Shown piece after piece: positions 44,379-54,909 of a DNA stretch of 64,000 bases. A program made the translations under genes and the position numbers. How positions within the stretch are numbered: position 1 is the stretch's first letter; each line of letters starts with the position of its first letter. The DNA lies in NCBI GenBank assembly GCA_902798685.1, contig CADBXO010000005.1, forward strand, positions 21,064 to 85,063, written 5' to 3'. The notes under the pieces were generated by a model. The model saw nothing but the letters and a program-made list of their open reading frames with translations. It was not told where the DNA came from and ran no database searches. This stretch comes from an uncultured Bacteroidales bacterium. GTDB taxonomy: Bacteria > Bacteroidota > Bacteroidia > Bacteroidales > Bacteroidaceae.

Positions 44379-47300
44379 ATGGTACTTAAAATCAAACAAG
44401 CGTTTTCAGTCAAACGCACAATGCAAGCAGTCATCATAATGATGCTCGCACTTTTTATGGGGCCGCAGAAAGCATATGCCGGCAGTATAGACCTTAAGGA
44501 CTACCGTCTGTTCTACGGAATCGGATGGAATGGCGAGCAGGCCCAAATCTATTTCTCAATGGAAGTCAAGAATGTTTATGGCTCTGATGAGGGTTTCTAC
44601 GAGCAGTATGGAGGACTGGGAATCTATGTCAGTAAGGACAACGGCCAGAATTGGCAGCAAATTCTCAATCTAAGATGTGGTGACGGTGAAAACATCTCAA
44701 CCGTTAATGGTTGGAACTGTTGGCAGTCCGAGCAGCACAGAGGACATGACGGAAACAACTCAATAGTCTCAGAGGTTTGCTTTCAAGCACCTTTAGATTG
44801 GCGTAACTGCAATCTTAAATTCAAATGTCAGGGTAACTGGTCTGAAAAGAACGGTAAGAATATGACTTGGATAAACAAGGAGATAAACTTTTCCAATCCT
44901 TACGGCTTTGAGGTTCGTTCACTGTATTGGAACGGTGATTACACCATTGCACCGGACGGTACAATTTCTATCCCCTACAGAACCGGTAGTTCCAAAAACA
45001 CTGACAACTACACTCATATCTGCACCCGTATTGACGGCAATTACAACAATGAAATAGGATGGAAAGACATTAATCTGAATGGAGGCACCTACTCTTTCAA
45101 CCTGGACCAGATAGGCAAAAACATGCTCTCAACATTCACAATTCAGCCATATCACGAATACGGTCACAATAATGATATGTATGCAAATGGTGGCTGGAAA
45201 TATTATACGAAAGATGCCGACATGAGGACATTCTACCCTCTGCCCTACGCCACCAACCTGTCGGGAGCATTCGACCAGCTCAATAATGAGATATCATTGA
45301 CATGGAACATAGAGAATTCCGGCCATTATGAGGGTCATTGGGCCATATACCGCAACGGACAGCGTGTAGGCGCAGTTGAACAAAACGAATCTTCATATAC
45401 CGACTCCGGTTTTGAAAACGGAAACGTTGAGTATCGGGTTTATTACGAGTTGTCAAACTGGCCCGAAGGAACACAGATCGACCTTCTTAAAAGTAATTCC
45501 ATATCGGTCAATGCCAAACGTTCAATCCCCGTGCTGAACGCCAATGCCGAGAGCCAATCGGACCGTATTGTATTCACCTGGAACTCTGACGGCTATCCGC
45601 TGGATTGGGGCAACAAGTTCAACATCTATGTTGACGACGAGGCCGAACCTATAATTACTATAGTACCTGCCGACAACCAGACCAGTTTCAAATGGGAGCA
45701 CCGCTCTACCGACAAACACGGCCAGCGTGAAACCTCACAGATTGACGGTACCAACTATTTCTATACAGAGGAGCCGTTAAATGCATGTACGCCTCACAAC
45801 TACCGCATAGAAGGCGTAATAGGCTCATCTACGCTCTCGTCGGTCACCATTCTGAAAAAGGCCGTAGGAGACGGAACAATATTCTACTCTTTTGACGCCA
45901 CAAAGGGAACATACCCCAATAAAGTAAGACTCTCATGGCATGTAAACCTTCAGGGATCAAAAGAAGCCAAGACTTACTATATAGAACGCAAACGCGCCGA
46001 GGATGATCAGGACCAATGGAGCGAGATATACCGCACATCAAGCACTGACGATTATCTTCTGTACACCGATGACACACCGTTGTCAGGCGTATATTACGAA
46101 TACCGTGTTACCGTAATCGACAAGTGTGAGGACGGTGAGGAAAAGACCAACTATATAGAGAACATCGGTTTCTCACAGACTTCCGGTACGGTTAGCGGCC
46201 GAATAACATACGGCAGCACCGGAAGCGCAGTAAGCGGAGCCGATGTCATTGTAAAGAAACTTTCCACCGATCCCATTAGCGATCAGTTCTATGCACTCCA
46301 CTTCACCAGTACTCTGGGTGAAGCCGCCTGGCTTTATACTGATGGTAATTATGCCGATAAGACTTTCGCTGATAACGACTTCACCGTTCAGACATGGATC
46401 TGTCCCGATGAACTGTCAGACAGCAAGATAATCCAGTTCAAAGGCGATGATTGCTACATAGGTATTACCGCTCAGGGAAAAGTAACCTTCAACGGTATTG
46501 TATTTGATAATGTTACCATCAACGCCAAGAGCTATTCACATCTGTCCATCATCCGCAAGGGAGCTGATGTAACCTGTCATGTGATCTACATCGACCCCAA
46601 ACAAGGTATTACGACATATCATGACAGCATCACGCTCCCGTCGGCCACACTATCACTGAGCAGTGCCACACAGTTGGCTATAGGTCACTTCAAAGGATAC
46701 CTTGACGAGTTCCGTCTTTGGACCAAGGCTCTCTCGATAGATGAAATTGAGGAGAACTACGACCACCTGCTGGTAGGTAACGAGAAAGGCCTTGAGACCT
46801 ACTGGACTTTTGATGAGAATCTGCGCGCACAGTTCTTTGACTATTCACGCAACGGTACCGTATATCACCAGCATCACGGTATAACCCGCACCAATACCGA
46901 GCCCTCGACCATAACTCCCAAGAAACTGGAACTCAAGGCAAGGACCGATGTTGACGGTAACTATATTATACAAGGTGTACCGTTTATGGGCGAAGGAACG
47001 ACCTATGAGATTATCCCCTCGCTGGGCATCCACACATTCAGCCCCAGCAAGCAGCTCAGGTATGTCAGCAGCAACTCGCTGGTACATAATGCTACCGATT
47101 TCACCGATGACTCGTCATTCCCGGTATCAGGTACTATCCGCTATTCACACACAGACTACCCTGTTGAGGGAGTCCTTTTCTATGTAGACGGACAGATATG
47201 CGCCAAGGACGGACAACCCGTCACCACCAATGCAAACGGACAGTTTGAGATCAGCGTACCTATAGGTAAGCACTACATCACCGTTCAGAAGGAGGGTCAC

Positions 47301-50300
47301 ACCTTTGAACTTAACGGCCGATACCCCGAAGATCCCAACAACACGGGAACACTCGAGGAGTTCTTTGACGCCAGAAAGAATCTGGAGTTCTGGGACAACA
47401 CTCTTGTAACCGTAGTGGGACGTATAACCGGAGGATTCATCGAGGACCAGAAGCCTCTTGGCTTTGGACTGAGCCACAACAACATCGGACAGGCCACCAT
47501 ACAACTGGAGGCTGTTCACTCCATGAATATGAAGAAAGTTGAAAGCGGCCTTATGTCAGATTATGTGTCCAGCGATGCCATTATGAACGTCGATTCGCCC
47601 ACCAAAGCCGTCAATAGCGTGGCTTTCCGAAATAGTGGAAACATAGAACAGACAAGAATCATAACCATCAAGACCGATCCCAAGACCGGCGAGTTCGCAG
47701 CTTTGCTCCCGCCCGTGGATTATCTGGTAAAAAGCGTCACTATTGAAAAGAATCCGGATATTGAACTGGGTTCGCTTTCAAACATCATAGCAAGCGATCC
47801 CACAACTACATATACCGATACGCTTGTAACTGAAGATGGCGAGCAGTACTTTGAGTATGTAGCCCAATTCAAGAAATCCTACTACACCGACCCCATTCTT
47901 GAGGTCACTCAGGTAAATGCCGATGGTGCATTCGGTGAAGAGAAGTTGGAATATAAGGACAAGAGCACCAGAGAGACTGTCATGCTCTATACCCAAAATG
48001 GCGACCAGACTGATTACACATTCAGTTATCCTGTATTCAAGCAGGCTAACAAATACACGTTCGATGTCAAGGGATACGAGGTTTACACCAACAAAGACGA
48101 TGCTGAGCCTGTTATAGACAAGGTTCCGCTACAGAACGTTGAGGTTGTATTCAGCAATCAGATGGGAACCGGACAGGAGGTTGTCATTGAAGCCGACCTC
48201 ACCCCCGAGGATGATGATCAGGACGGAGACCTGGGCAGCACCATACCCGATGTGGTAACACTTGACGACAACGGTTATGCACAGTACGAGTGGCAGGCCG
48301 GTCTTCCCAACATCACCAGCCCCTTCACCCTCTATCTGGCCGCAACGTTCACACATGTGGACAAGACGTATTCATGGGACGGCATAGAAGGTATAGTAAC
48401 AGGTGCACTTCCCTCGGGTAATAACTTCGTTACCGCAGGTCCGGACCTGGTTTCAATGATAATCCGAGATCCGGGTGGTACAGGTTCACAGGCCTTTATA
48501 GAAAAGGGTGAAACCAGAACCACCACATTGACCACCGATGTAGAGGTATCCTACAACAGGGAAGATGTGAGTCATAACGAGATAGGATTCAAACTGATTC
48601 AGTTCAACGGCGTCGGCGTAGGTGCCATCTCCGGTATCATAACTGACAACAGTCAAATTGCTACGGTGGACGTAGGCTTCAGCATTGAGGATACATATGA
48701 GAACTCACAGACCAGGACCCTTACAACCACAACCACCCGCCGCATATCCACCAGTTCCGAGCCTGAATATGTAGGTGCCATGGGCGATGTATTCATCGGT
48801 AAATCCACAAACTTGGTATTCGGAAATGCCCGATCAGTTGCCCTGGAGAAAAAGAACGGGCAGTACAGTTTTATACTCAAGGACGACTATGTTACAGACC
48901 AGAGTTTCAAGACCGAGTTTGCCTACTCTCAGAACTACATCATCAACACTCTTATTCCCAACATAATCAACCTGCGTAACGATATACTCAAGAAAGGTGT
49001 CGACCCAATCGGCTCAACATACTCAGTACATAGTGATGTGGATGAGGATGATGATAACTATGGAACCAATGGTACATATGACTTTACTCCCGTAACCCCC
49101 ATCCCGCAAACAGGTGTATCGGACCAGGTAAATCTGTATAACCAGATGATAAAGTGCTGGGAAAACCACCTCCGTGCCAACGAAGCGGCTAAGGTAGAAG
49201 CAATAAAGGAGCATGACGACTATATTGTCCGAAATGAGAGTTTTGAGACCGGTAGTTCCATAGAATCATCGGTTACCAACACCAAGAGCAAGACAACCAG
49301 CAACAGCGGAACATTCAAGACCGAGGTCTCACTGGCAGCGGGAACTGATATTGAGATATTCTCCCTTGAGATGAACTACAGTTCCAAGAACTCAATATCT
49401 ACATCAGTGACTGTTTCCGGAGAGACTCAGACTGAGTCAAGCGTTACCACAGGCTATATTCTTGCCGAGGCAGGCGATGACGATGCTCTGACCATTGACG
49501 TGTTCAATGCTCCCGACGGAAATGGAGCCATATTCGTTACCCGCGGCGGTCAGACTTCATGTCCGTACGAGGGTGAACAGAGGACTCAGTATTTTGAGCC
49601 CGGTAAGCACGTAATATCGGCAGCCACCATGCAGATTGAGATACCTAAGATCTCTGTCGAGAACGCCGCCAACCGCGTGGGTAGCATACCCGCAGGCAAG
49701 AGCGCATCATACATGCTGCTTCTGCGTAACGACAGCGAGACTCAGGAGGACTGCTTCTTTGACCTGTTCAGCATAGACGAGACCAACAAGAAGGGTGCCG
49801 GCCTGCATGTAAACGGCAATGAGTTGGGCAGCGGACGCTCAGTATTGGTTCCTGCCGGCGGTACCGTACGCATGAGACTCGACCTGGAGCAGAACAGCGT
49901 AGGTGACCTGAACTACGACAGCATAGCCATTGTGCTTGCCTCACAGTGCCAGAGCGATCCTACAAGCACCTGGGATGTCATAGGCGACACCGTATGGATA
50001 TCGGCCGAGTTCGTTCCCACAAGCACCGATGTGACTCTGCGTATAGACAACACCACAGTCAACACATCGACCGAAGGCCACCTGCAACTCAATGTACGTG
50101 ACTTTGACCCGCACTATGAAGGTCTCAAGTACATTGCAATACAGTATCAGGGTGCCGGCGAGACAACCTGGCGTGATGTACGCAAGTATTGGGTTGATTC
50201 AAAGGATGTGGACCCCAAGACCGGTATTGATGAGGTCCTGCCCACAAGCGGAATGATCAACTACACGCTTGACATGAACTCCGACATATTCACCGACCGC

Positions 50301-50768
50301 ACATATAAGTTCCGCGCCCTCTCTGCACGTGCTTACGGCAGCGGTGAGGTTACATGCGTAAGTGACGAGATTACCGTTGTCAAGGATATGAGACTTCCCA
50401 TGCCACTGGGTACCCCCCAGCCCAGCGACGGAATACTGTCGGCCGGCGATGAACTAAGCATACTGTTCAACGAAGATATCCAGACTGGCCGTGTGGTCAA
50501 CAGCAACTTCCTGGTAACAGGCGTGCTGAACGGCTCCACAATAAACCATCAGACCGCCCTTGCCTTGAACAACACCAAACTGGCAGCATCGACCGATGCA
50601 GATATCAACCTCATTGACAAGGACTTTACATTCGAGCTGTTCATCAAGCCCGAGGGAGCCGGAACCATACTCAGCCACGGAACCGGAACCAAGAAGATGT
50701 CAGTGGGAATCAACCAGGACAACAAACTGACTCTCACCATTGAGGGCCAGACCTACACATCAATATGA
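44379..50768 (+). CDS. Giant LamG surface protein, N-terminal part (frame-broken)
   Basis: 2129 residues. Signal peptide after an N-terminal extension (hydrophobic AVIIMMLALFMGPQKAYA). Exported, mostly beta: an Fn3-like region near 290-380, a carboxypeptidase-regulatory-like segment near 600-625, a complete LamG domain near 637-810 (FTVQTWICPDEL, GYLDEFRLWTKALSIDEIEE), a second regulatory-like domain near 915, and a start of another LamG near 2060. That last LamG stops after DNKLTLTIEGQTYTSI. The next ORF continues with its last strand (MTGAMHELLLWEKIL) but about 55-60 residues are missing between. The stop and the next ATG overlap (ATGA). Probably one gene of ~3050 residues broken by a deletion, or by an assembly fault. 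Confidence 0.75.
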   Translation: MVLKIKQAFSVKRTMQAVIIMMLALFMGPQKAYAGSIDLKDYRLFYGIGWNGEQAQIYFSMEVKNVYGSDEGFYEQYGGLGIYVSKDNGQNWQQILNLRCGDGENISTVNGWNCWQSEQHRGHDGNNSIVSEVCFQAPLDWRNCNLKFKCQGNWSEKNGKNMTWINKEINFSNPYGFEVRSLYWNGDYTIAPDGTISIPYRTGSSKNTDNYTHICTRIDGNYNNEIGWKDINLNGGTYSFNLDQIGKNMLSTFTIQPYHEYGHNNDMYANGGWKYYTKDADMRTFYPLPYATNLSGAFDQLNNEISLTWNIENSGHYEGHWAIYRNGQRVGAVEQNESSYTDSGFENGNVEYRVYYELSNWPEGTQIDLLKSNSISVNAKRSIPVLNANAESQSDRIVFTWNSDGYPLDWGNKFNIYVDDEAEPIITIVPADNQTSFKWEHRSTDKHGQRETSQIDGTNYFYTEEPLNACTPHNYRIEGVIGSSTLSSVTILKKAVGDGTIFYSFDATKGTYPNKVRLSWHVNLQGSKEAKTYYIERKRAEDDQDQWSEIYRTSSTDDYLLYTDDTPLSGVYYEYRVTVIDKCEDGEEKTNYIENIGFSQTSGTVSGRITYGSTGSAVSGADVIVKKLSTDPISDQFYALHFTSTLGEAAWLYTDGNYADKTFADNDFTVQTWICPDELSDSKIIQFKGDDCYIGITAQGKVTFNGIVFDNVTINAKSYSHLSIIRKGADVTCHVIYIDPKQGITTYHDSITLPSATLSLSSATQLAIGHFKGYLDEFRLWTKALSIDEIEENYDHLLVGNEKGLETYWTFDENLRAQFFDYSRNGTVYHQHHGITRTNTEPSTITPKKLELKARTDVDGNYIIQGVPFMGEGTTYEIIPSLGIHTFSPSKQLRYVSSNSLVHNATDFTDDSSFPVSGTIRYSHTDYPVEGVLFYVDGQICAKDGQPVTTNANGQFEISVPIGKHYITVQKEGHTFELNGRYPEDPNNTGTLEEFFDARKNLEFWDNTLVTVVGRITGGFIEDQKPLGFGLSHNNIGQATIQLEAVHSMNMKKVESGLMSDYVSSDAIMNVDSPTKAVNSVAFRNSGNIEQTRIITIKTDPKTGEFAALLPPVDYLVKSVTIEKNPDIELGSLSNIIASDPTTTYTDTLVTEDGEQYFEYVAQFKKSYYTDPILEVTQVNADGAFGEEKLEYKDKSTRETVMLYTQNGDQTDYTFSYPVFKQANKYTFDVKGYEVYTNKDDAEPVIDKVPLQNVEVVFSNQMGTGQEVVIEADLTPEDDDQDGDLGSTIPDVVTLDDNGYAQYEWQAGLPNITSPFTLYLAATFTHVDKTYSWDGIEGIVTGALPSGNNFVTAGPDLVSMIIRDPGGTGSQAFIEKGETRTTTLTTDVEVSYNREDVSHNEIGFKLIQFNGVGVGAISGIITDNSQIATVDVGFSIEDTYENSQTRTLTTTTTRRISTSSEPEYVGAMGDVFIGKSTNLVFGNARSVALEKKNGQYSFILKDDYVTDQSFKTEFAYSQNYIINTLIPNIINLRNDILKKGVDPIGSTYSVHSDVDEDDDNYGTNGTYDFTPVTPIPQTGVSDQVNLYNQMIKCWENHLRANEAAKVEAIKEHDDYIVRNESFETGSSIESSVTNTKSKTTSNSGTFKTEVSLAAGTDIEIFSLEMNYSSKNSISTSVTVSGETQTESSVTTGYILAEAGDDDALTIDVFNAPDGNGAIFVTRGGQTSCPYEGEQRTQYFEPGKHVISAATMQIEIPKISVENAANRVGSIPAGKSASYMLLLRNDSETQEDCFFDLFSIDETNKKGAGLHVNGNELGSGRSVLVPAGGTVRMRLDLEQNSVGDLNYDSIAIVLASQCQSDPTSTWDVIGDTVWISAEFVPTSTDVTLRIDNTTVNTSTEGHLQLNVRDFDPHYEGLKYIAIQYQGAGETTWRDVRKYWVDSKDVDPKTGIDEVLPTSGMINYTLDMNSDIFTDRTYKFRALSARAYGSGEVTCVSDEITVVKDMRLPMPLGTPQPSDGILSAGDELSILFNEDIQTGRVVNSNFLVTGVLNGSTINHQTALALNNTKLAASTDADINLIDKDFTFELFIKPEGAGTILSHGTGTKKMSVGINQDNKLTLTIEGQTYTSI

Positions 50769-53455
50769 CCGGAGCCATGCACGAGTTGCTGTTATGGGAG
50801 AAGATCCTTGACATAAAGGAGGCCGCCGGCCTGAACCTCAAATCCAAGAACCCGCACTCTCGCGGTCTTATAGGATATTGGAAGATGGATGAGGGCGAAG
50901 GCCGTACCATCACCGACTATTCACGCAACCGCCATATGACAATGGAGGCCGAGAACTGGTATTTCGAGAACAGGAACAAGGCTGTCGTACTGGACGGAAC
51001 CCAGTATCTGACCATTCCTACCGGCGACATCCCTGTAACTATGGATAATGACTATGCTGTCGAGATGTGGGTAAAGGCTCCCGCTCAGGCAGCAGAGGCC
51101 CAGTTGCTTCAGGCCGGCCAGGTTGCATTGTACATTGACCAGAGCGGTAAGCTTCAGATGACATCAGACGGTACAGAGATTCCTGTTCAGGATGTCCTAC
51201 TGGCCGATAACGCATGGCACCACGTAGCATTGAGCATTATCCGTAACGGTAATGCCAACATCTATGTGGACGGTATCAACAGGCTGACGGTAGGTTCCGA
51301 TCAGGTAGCCTCAACATCCGGTGCCAACCTGTACATCGGCCGTTACCTGACCGCTACCATCGATGAGATACGTATATGGCACGCAACCATGAATGCTGAC
51401 CAGATAAAGCGTCAGCGCAACATGCGTCTTACCGGAACAGAACCGGGTCTTGTAGCCTACTATCCGTTCGAGCTCAATAAACTTGACAGTTCCAACCAAC
51501 CTATCACTGTGATTGACTCGACAGACATTCACAGGAACGGTAAGGCGGCCCGCATCAACGGCCAGGAGTTGGAGGCATCAAATTTCACCGATCAGACCCC
51601 TGCCCTGCATGTCAAGCCCGAGATGGAGAACGTACAGTACAGTTTCATCACATCGGACAACAAGATTGTAATCAACATTACAGAGCAGTTGGCCAAAATT
51701 GAGGGTACCACTCTCAACGTTACCGTACGCAACATAAGTGACCTGAACGGTAACCTGAGCAACAGCGTCACCTGGTCCACATATGTTGACCTGAACCCGC
51801 TCAAGTGGGATAATCAGGAACTCGACGTTACCCAGAACGTAACCCGACAGAGCACATTGGAGGCCACACTTGTCAACAAGGGCGGTCAGCAGCAGACCTG
51901 GTCACTCTCCAACCTGCCCTCATGGCTGGATGCCGATATTGAATACGGTGTTCTCATGCCGCTGGCAGAGCAGACAATCACATTTACCGTAAGCCCCGCC
52001 ACACCTATCGGCAAATATGAGCAGACGGTTTATGTATCGGGCAACGACGGCATTGAGACCCCGCTTGTAATCAACGTCAACGTTACCGGCAACATCCCCG
52101 ACTGGAGTGTCAACCCGTACGACTTTGAGACCTCAATGAACGTTATAGGCGTACTTGTAAAGGACAACACCTATATGGCCGATCCTGACAATATCATGGC
52201 TGCATTCATCGGCGAGGAGTGCCGCGGAATTGCCCAGCCGGTATACAACGAGCGTTACGGCAACTACTTTGTAACAATGGATATCTACGGCAGCAGCGCC
52301 GATATGAGCAAGGAGGTTACATTCCGTGCTTACGACGCTCTTACCGGTACAATCTATCCTGAGGTAACTTGGAATTCAGGCACATTCAGCTTTGTTCCGC
52401 TTACCCTGGCCGGCACTTATGCCGATCCTAAGGTATTCAACGTTCAGGATAAGGTTGAGCAGGTAACAGAACTCAAGAAGGGCTGGAACTGGATATCGGT
52501 TTATGTCAATGCTCAGGATATGACCGTTCCGTCAATCTTCAGGAACATTGCCGATGATATCGTCGCCATCAAGAGCCAGACTGACGGATTCAACATGTAT
52601 GAGGGCGGAAACTGGACAGGTAGTCTTATTGACCTCTCCAACTCCCAGATGTATGCCGTTCAGACCAAGTCAGACTGCAAGCTGCGCATTGTAGGTACAG
52701 TTCCCACCGCTCCTGTTACAATTAGAAAGGGTTGGAACTGGACCGGATACTACGGACGTCAGGTAGCCATATTGGCCGATGCTCTGGCAGACCTGGATAA
52801 GGATAACGGAGATATGGTAAAGGCTCAGCAGGGTATCGCTTACTGGGACAGCTATGAATGGTCAGGCTCACTGATCATGATGAAGCCCGGTATGGGTTAC
52901 CAGATGAAGAGCAACTCTGAAAGTACTCTGACATTCTCCTACCCGTCATCCATTGTAAACGCTGCACATTTTGCACCGATGCGCAAGAGCGGTGAGAGCA
53001 AATCATACAACGGCGTATTCAAGCCCGTCAATGTACGTGAGTATCCCGACAATGCCATCATGTCCGTCAAGGTAATGGCCGGCGGCAGGGCCTTGAGCAA
53101 CGTTGAGATAGGAGTATTTGCCGGTGATGAATGCCGCACCGCTGCAATCACCGACAGTGAGGGTGTAGCTCTGCTCACCATACCTGGTGACGAGCCGTGT
53201 CTGATTACATTCAAGGCTGTCATCAACAACCAGGTTGCTGAATCACCTATAACACTCCTCTATCAGACTGATGCCATCTACGGTACACCCGCCAATCCTA
53301 TCAGCGTTGATATGGGCACCACAGGTATCAGCTCTGTAGATGACGAGAACGCCATAGAGTCAGTATATGATCTGGGTGGTCGCAAGATAGAGTCTCAGAC
53401 ACCTGACCGCAAGGGTATCTACATCATTAACGGTCAAAAGCAGGCTGTGAAATGA
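50765..53455 (+). CDS. Giant LamG surface protein, C-terminal part
   Basis: 896 residues, no signal peptide, so alone it would stay in the cytoplasm. It opens with the last strand of the broken LamG, then a complete LamG at about 65-225 (YAVEMWVKAPAQ, NAWHHVALSIIRNGNANIYV, TIDEIRIWHATMNADQIK). Later come Ig-like segments, two GWNW repeats near residues 573 and 658 (KKGWNWISVYV, RKGWNWTGYYG), and a C-terminal tail with VYDLGGRKIES and GIYIINGQKQAVK, the tail type of many Prevotella/Bacteroides secreted proteins. It overlaps the following exported-protein gene by 4 bases. Confidence 0.75.
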   Translation: MTGAMHELLLWEKILDIKEAAGLNLKSKNPHSRGLIGYWKMDEGEGRTITDYSRNRHMTMEAENWYFENRNKAVVLDGTQYLTIPTGDIPVTMDNDYAVEMWVKAPAQAAEAQLLQAGQVALYIDQSGKLQMTSDGTEIPVQDVLLADNAWHHVALSIIRNGNANIYVDGINRLTVGSDQVASTSGANLYIGRYLTATIDEIRIWHATMNADQIKRQRNMRLTGTEPGLVAYYPFELNKLDSSNQPITVIDSTDIHRNGKAARINGQELEASNFTDQTPALHVKPEMENVQYSFITSDNKIVINITEQLAKIEGTTLNVTVRNISDLNGNLSNSVTWSTYVDLNPLKWDNQELDVTQNVTRQSTLEATLVNKGGQQQTWSLSNLPSWLDADIEYGVLMPLAEQTITFTVSPATPIGKYEQTVYVSGNDGIETPLVINVNVTGNIPDWSVNPYDFETSMNVIGVLVKDNTYMADPDNIMAAFIGEECRGIAQPVYNERYGNYFVTMDIYGSSADMSKEVTFRAYDALTGTIYPEVTWNSGTFSFVPLTLAGTYADPKVFNVQDKVEQVTELKKGWNWISVYVNAQDMTVPSIFRNIADDIVAIKSQTDGFNMYEGGNWTGSLIDLSNSQMYAVQTKSDCKLRIVGTVPTAPVTIRKGWNWTGYYGRQVAILADALADLDKDNGDMVKAQQGIAYWDSYEWSGSLIMMKPGMGYQMKSNSESTLTFSYPSSIVNAAHFAPMRKSGESKSYNGVFKPVNVREYPDNAIMSVKVMAGGRALSNVEIGVFAGDECRTAAITDSEGVALLTIPGDEPCLITFKAVINNQVAESPITLLYQTDAIYGTPANPISVDMGTTGISSVDDENAIESVYDLGGRKIESQTPDRKGIYIINGQKQAVK

Positions 53456-54651
53456 AAATAGCTGCAAAGATCCACGGATTAACGGCACTCCTCATTTTGG
53501 GGAGTGCCAACCTGTGGGCTACAGACAGGGATCCCTTCCCGGACGTTGATTACTATCAGTATCAGGGAAGCATGATTATGGTCAATCAGGTGGTCCGTGA
53601 CGGCATTATTGTTGACGACGCCATCATTGCCGTATATTGCGATGATGTGCTTCGCGGCAAGGAACATGTGGGAAATGACCCCAGAAATCCCCATCATGCC
53701 TACACCACCGTCTGCGGCGATTATACGGGTGAAGACCAGTACCTCTACTTCAAGGTCTATGCTGACGGAGTCATGTACAGTTACTACCCCGACCCCGCCC
53801 TGCTCTACACCTTCAACGGCATTGTAGGATCAACTGCTGATCCTTATACCATTGACCTGTCGCAGGTATGTCTGGACGAAACTGACATAGCTCCTCTGAT
53901 AAGCCAGTACAAAGGCAGCCAGGTGAACGTTTCGTTCCGTCGCAAGTTCACCGGGAACGTGAGCAGCACCATCTGTATGCCGTTCAGCATCAGCAGTCAG
54001 CAGGCTTCGGCATATGGCACATTCTACGAGTTCTCAGGCGTTACACGTGAAGGAGATGAGTGGACCGTGACCATGACCGATGCAACCGGTGACAGCCCGC
54101 TCGTGGCAGGCAAGCCCTATCTGTTCAAGCCTTCTGCAACAGGAACCATATTGCTGACCGGTATTGTTGATGTTCCGGCCGATGCCACAACCGACAGCTT
54201 CATACCTGCGGATGTCGATGCCATAGGCGGATGGTCGTTTATCGGCACATACGGATCAATCAACTGGACTAAAGGGCACAAAGACCTGGGTTCAGTTTAC
54301 GGATTCGTGGCCATAGAATATACCGGAAATGATTTCAGTGCAGGTTCATTCGTAAAGGCCGGTGCCGGAGCAAGCATTGCCCCGTTCCGCGCATACCTTA
54401 AAAGGAACCAGGCAAGCTATGCCCCCGGAAGGGCACAGATGAACGCCGCCGGTGATGTGCCTCAGCGCCTGCAGGTGCGTCTGGTAGACAGGAGTGGCAA
54501 CTTAACCGAAACCGGCATTATGGATCTGCGTAGCGGCAATTTCAAGTTTGACAGTGATGTCTGGTTCTCAATTGACGGCAGCAGACTTGACACTGCACCA
54601 AGCGCTCCGGGAATCTACATCAACGGCTGCAGGAAAGTGATAATTCAATAG
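53452..54651 (+). CDS. Exported companion of the LamG protein
   Basis: 399 residues with a signal peptide (IHGLTALLILGSANLWA). Beta-rich. The N-terminal half (VVRDGIIVDDAIIAVYCDDV) resembles the module in the giant protein that reads NTYMADPDNIMAAFIGEECR. The C-terminus ends PGIYINGCRKVIIQ, the same tail motif as the giant protein. Co-transcribed with it (ATGA overlap). Function unknown; a surface or matrix protein is likely. Confidence 0.8.
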   Translation: MKIAAKIHGLTALLILGSANLWATDRDPFPDVDYYQYQGSMIMVNQVVRDGIIVDDAIIAVYCDDVLRGKEHVGNDPRNPHHAYTTVCGDYTGEDQYLYFKVYADGVMYSYYPDPALLYTFNGIVGSTADPYTIDLSQVCLDETDIAPLISQYKGSQVNVSFRRKFTGNVSSTICMPFSISSQQASAYGTFYEFSGVTREGDEWTVTMTDATGDSPLVAGKPYLFKPSATGTILLTGIVDVPADATTDSFIPADVDAIGGWSFIGTYGSINWTKGHKDLGSVYGFVAIEYTGNDFSAGSFVKAGAGASIAPFRAYLKRNQASYAPGRAQMNAAGDVPQRLQVRLVDRSGNLTETGIMDLRSGNFKFDSDVWFSIDGSRLDTAPSAPGIYINGCRKVIIQ

Positions 54652-54675
54652 TCAACTATATAGTAACCACAAGTA

Positions 54676-54819
54676 ATGAGAAAAGCATACCAAAAACCAC
54701 AGACAAGGGTTTATGATTTCCAAAGCACAAGAATTCTCTGCATGAGTGGCGATGAGGATCTCTATTACGGCCCGTTCGGTCAAGTATCGGGCCGTAATGA
54801 GACCTTTCATCTGGCTTAA
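54676..54819 (+). CDS. Small Bacteroidales peptide, MRKAYQKPQT type
   Basis: 47 residues starting MRKAYQKPQTRVYDFQSTRI and containing LCMSGDED. The pattern (basic start, K/R-x-Y-x-x-P, then a Leu-x-x-Ser-Gly turn) is that of many very short, poorly conserved proteins in Prevotella and Bacteroides. Function unknown. It is followed by a TonB receptor. An 11-bp inverted repeat lies inside its 3' half, so the stretch may instead be a structured leader. Confidence 0.55.
   Translation: MRKAYQKPQTRVYDFQSTRILCMSGDEDLYYGPFGQVSGRNETFHLA
54764..54798. repeat. 11-bp perfect inverted repeat
   Basis: ATTACGGCCCG (54764-54774) and CGGGCCGTAAT (54788-54798), 13-base loop. GC-rich stem without T-tract. It lies 112 bases before the TonB receptor start. 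Confidence 0.75.
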
Positions 54820-54846
54820 CATCTGATATCAACCACTATTTTTAGG

Positions 54847-54879
54847 TATTGCAGCCCCTCTGGCATGCCTGTACCTTTG
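54847..54879 (+). promoter_or_regulatory. Promoter of TonB receptor operon
   Basis: TATTG (54847-54851), 20-base spacer, TACCTTTG (54872-54879): full Bacteroidota match. It supports the receptor start at 54910 rather than the earlier in-frame codon at 54865. Confidence 0.65.
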
Positions 54880-54909
54880 CACCCGTCAATTCAAGCAATA
54901 GACAGGTAC

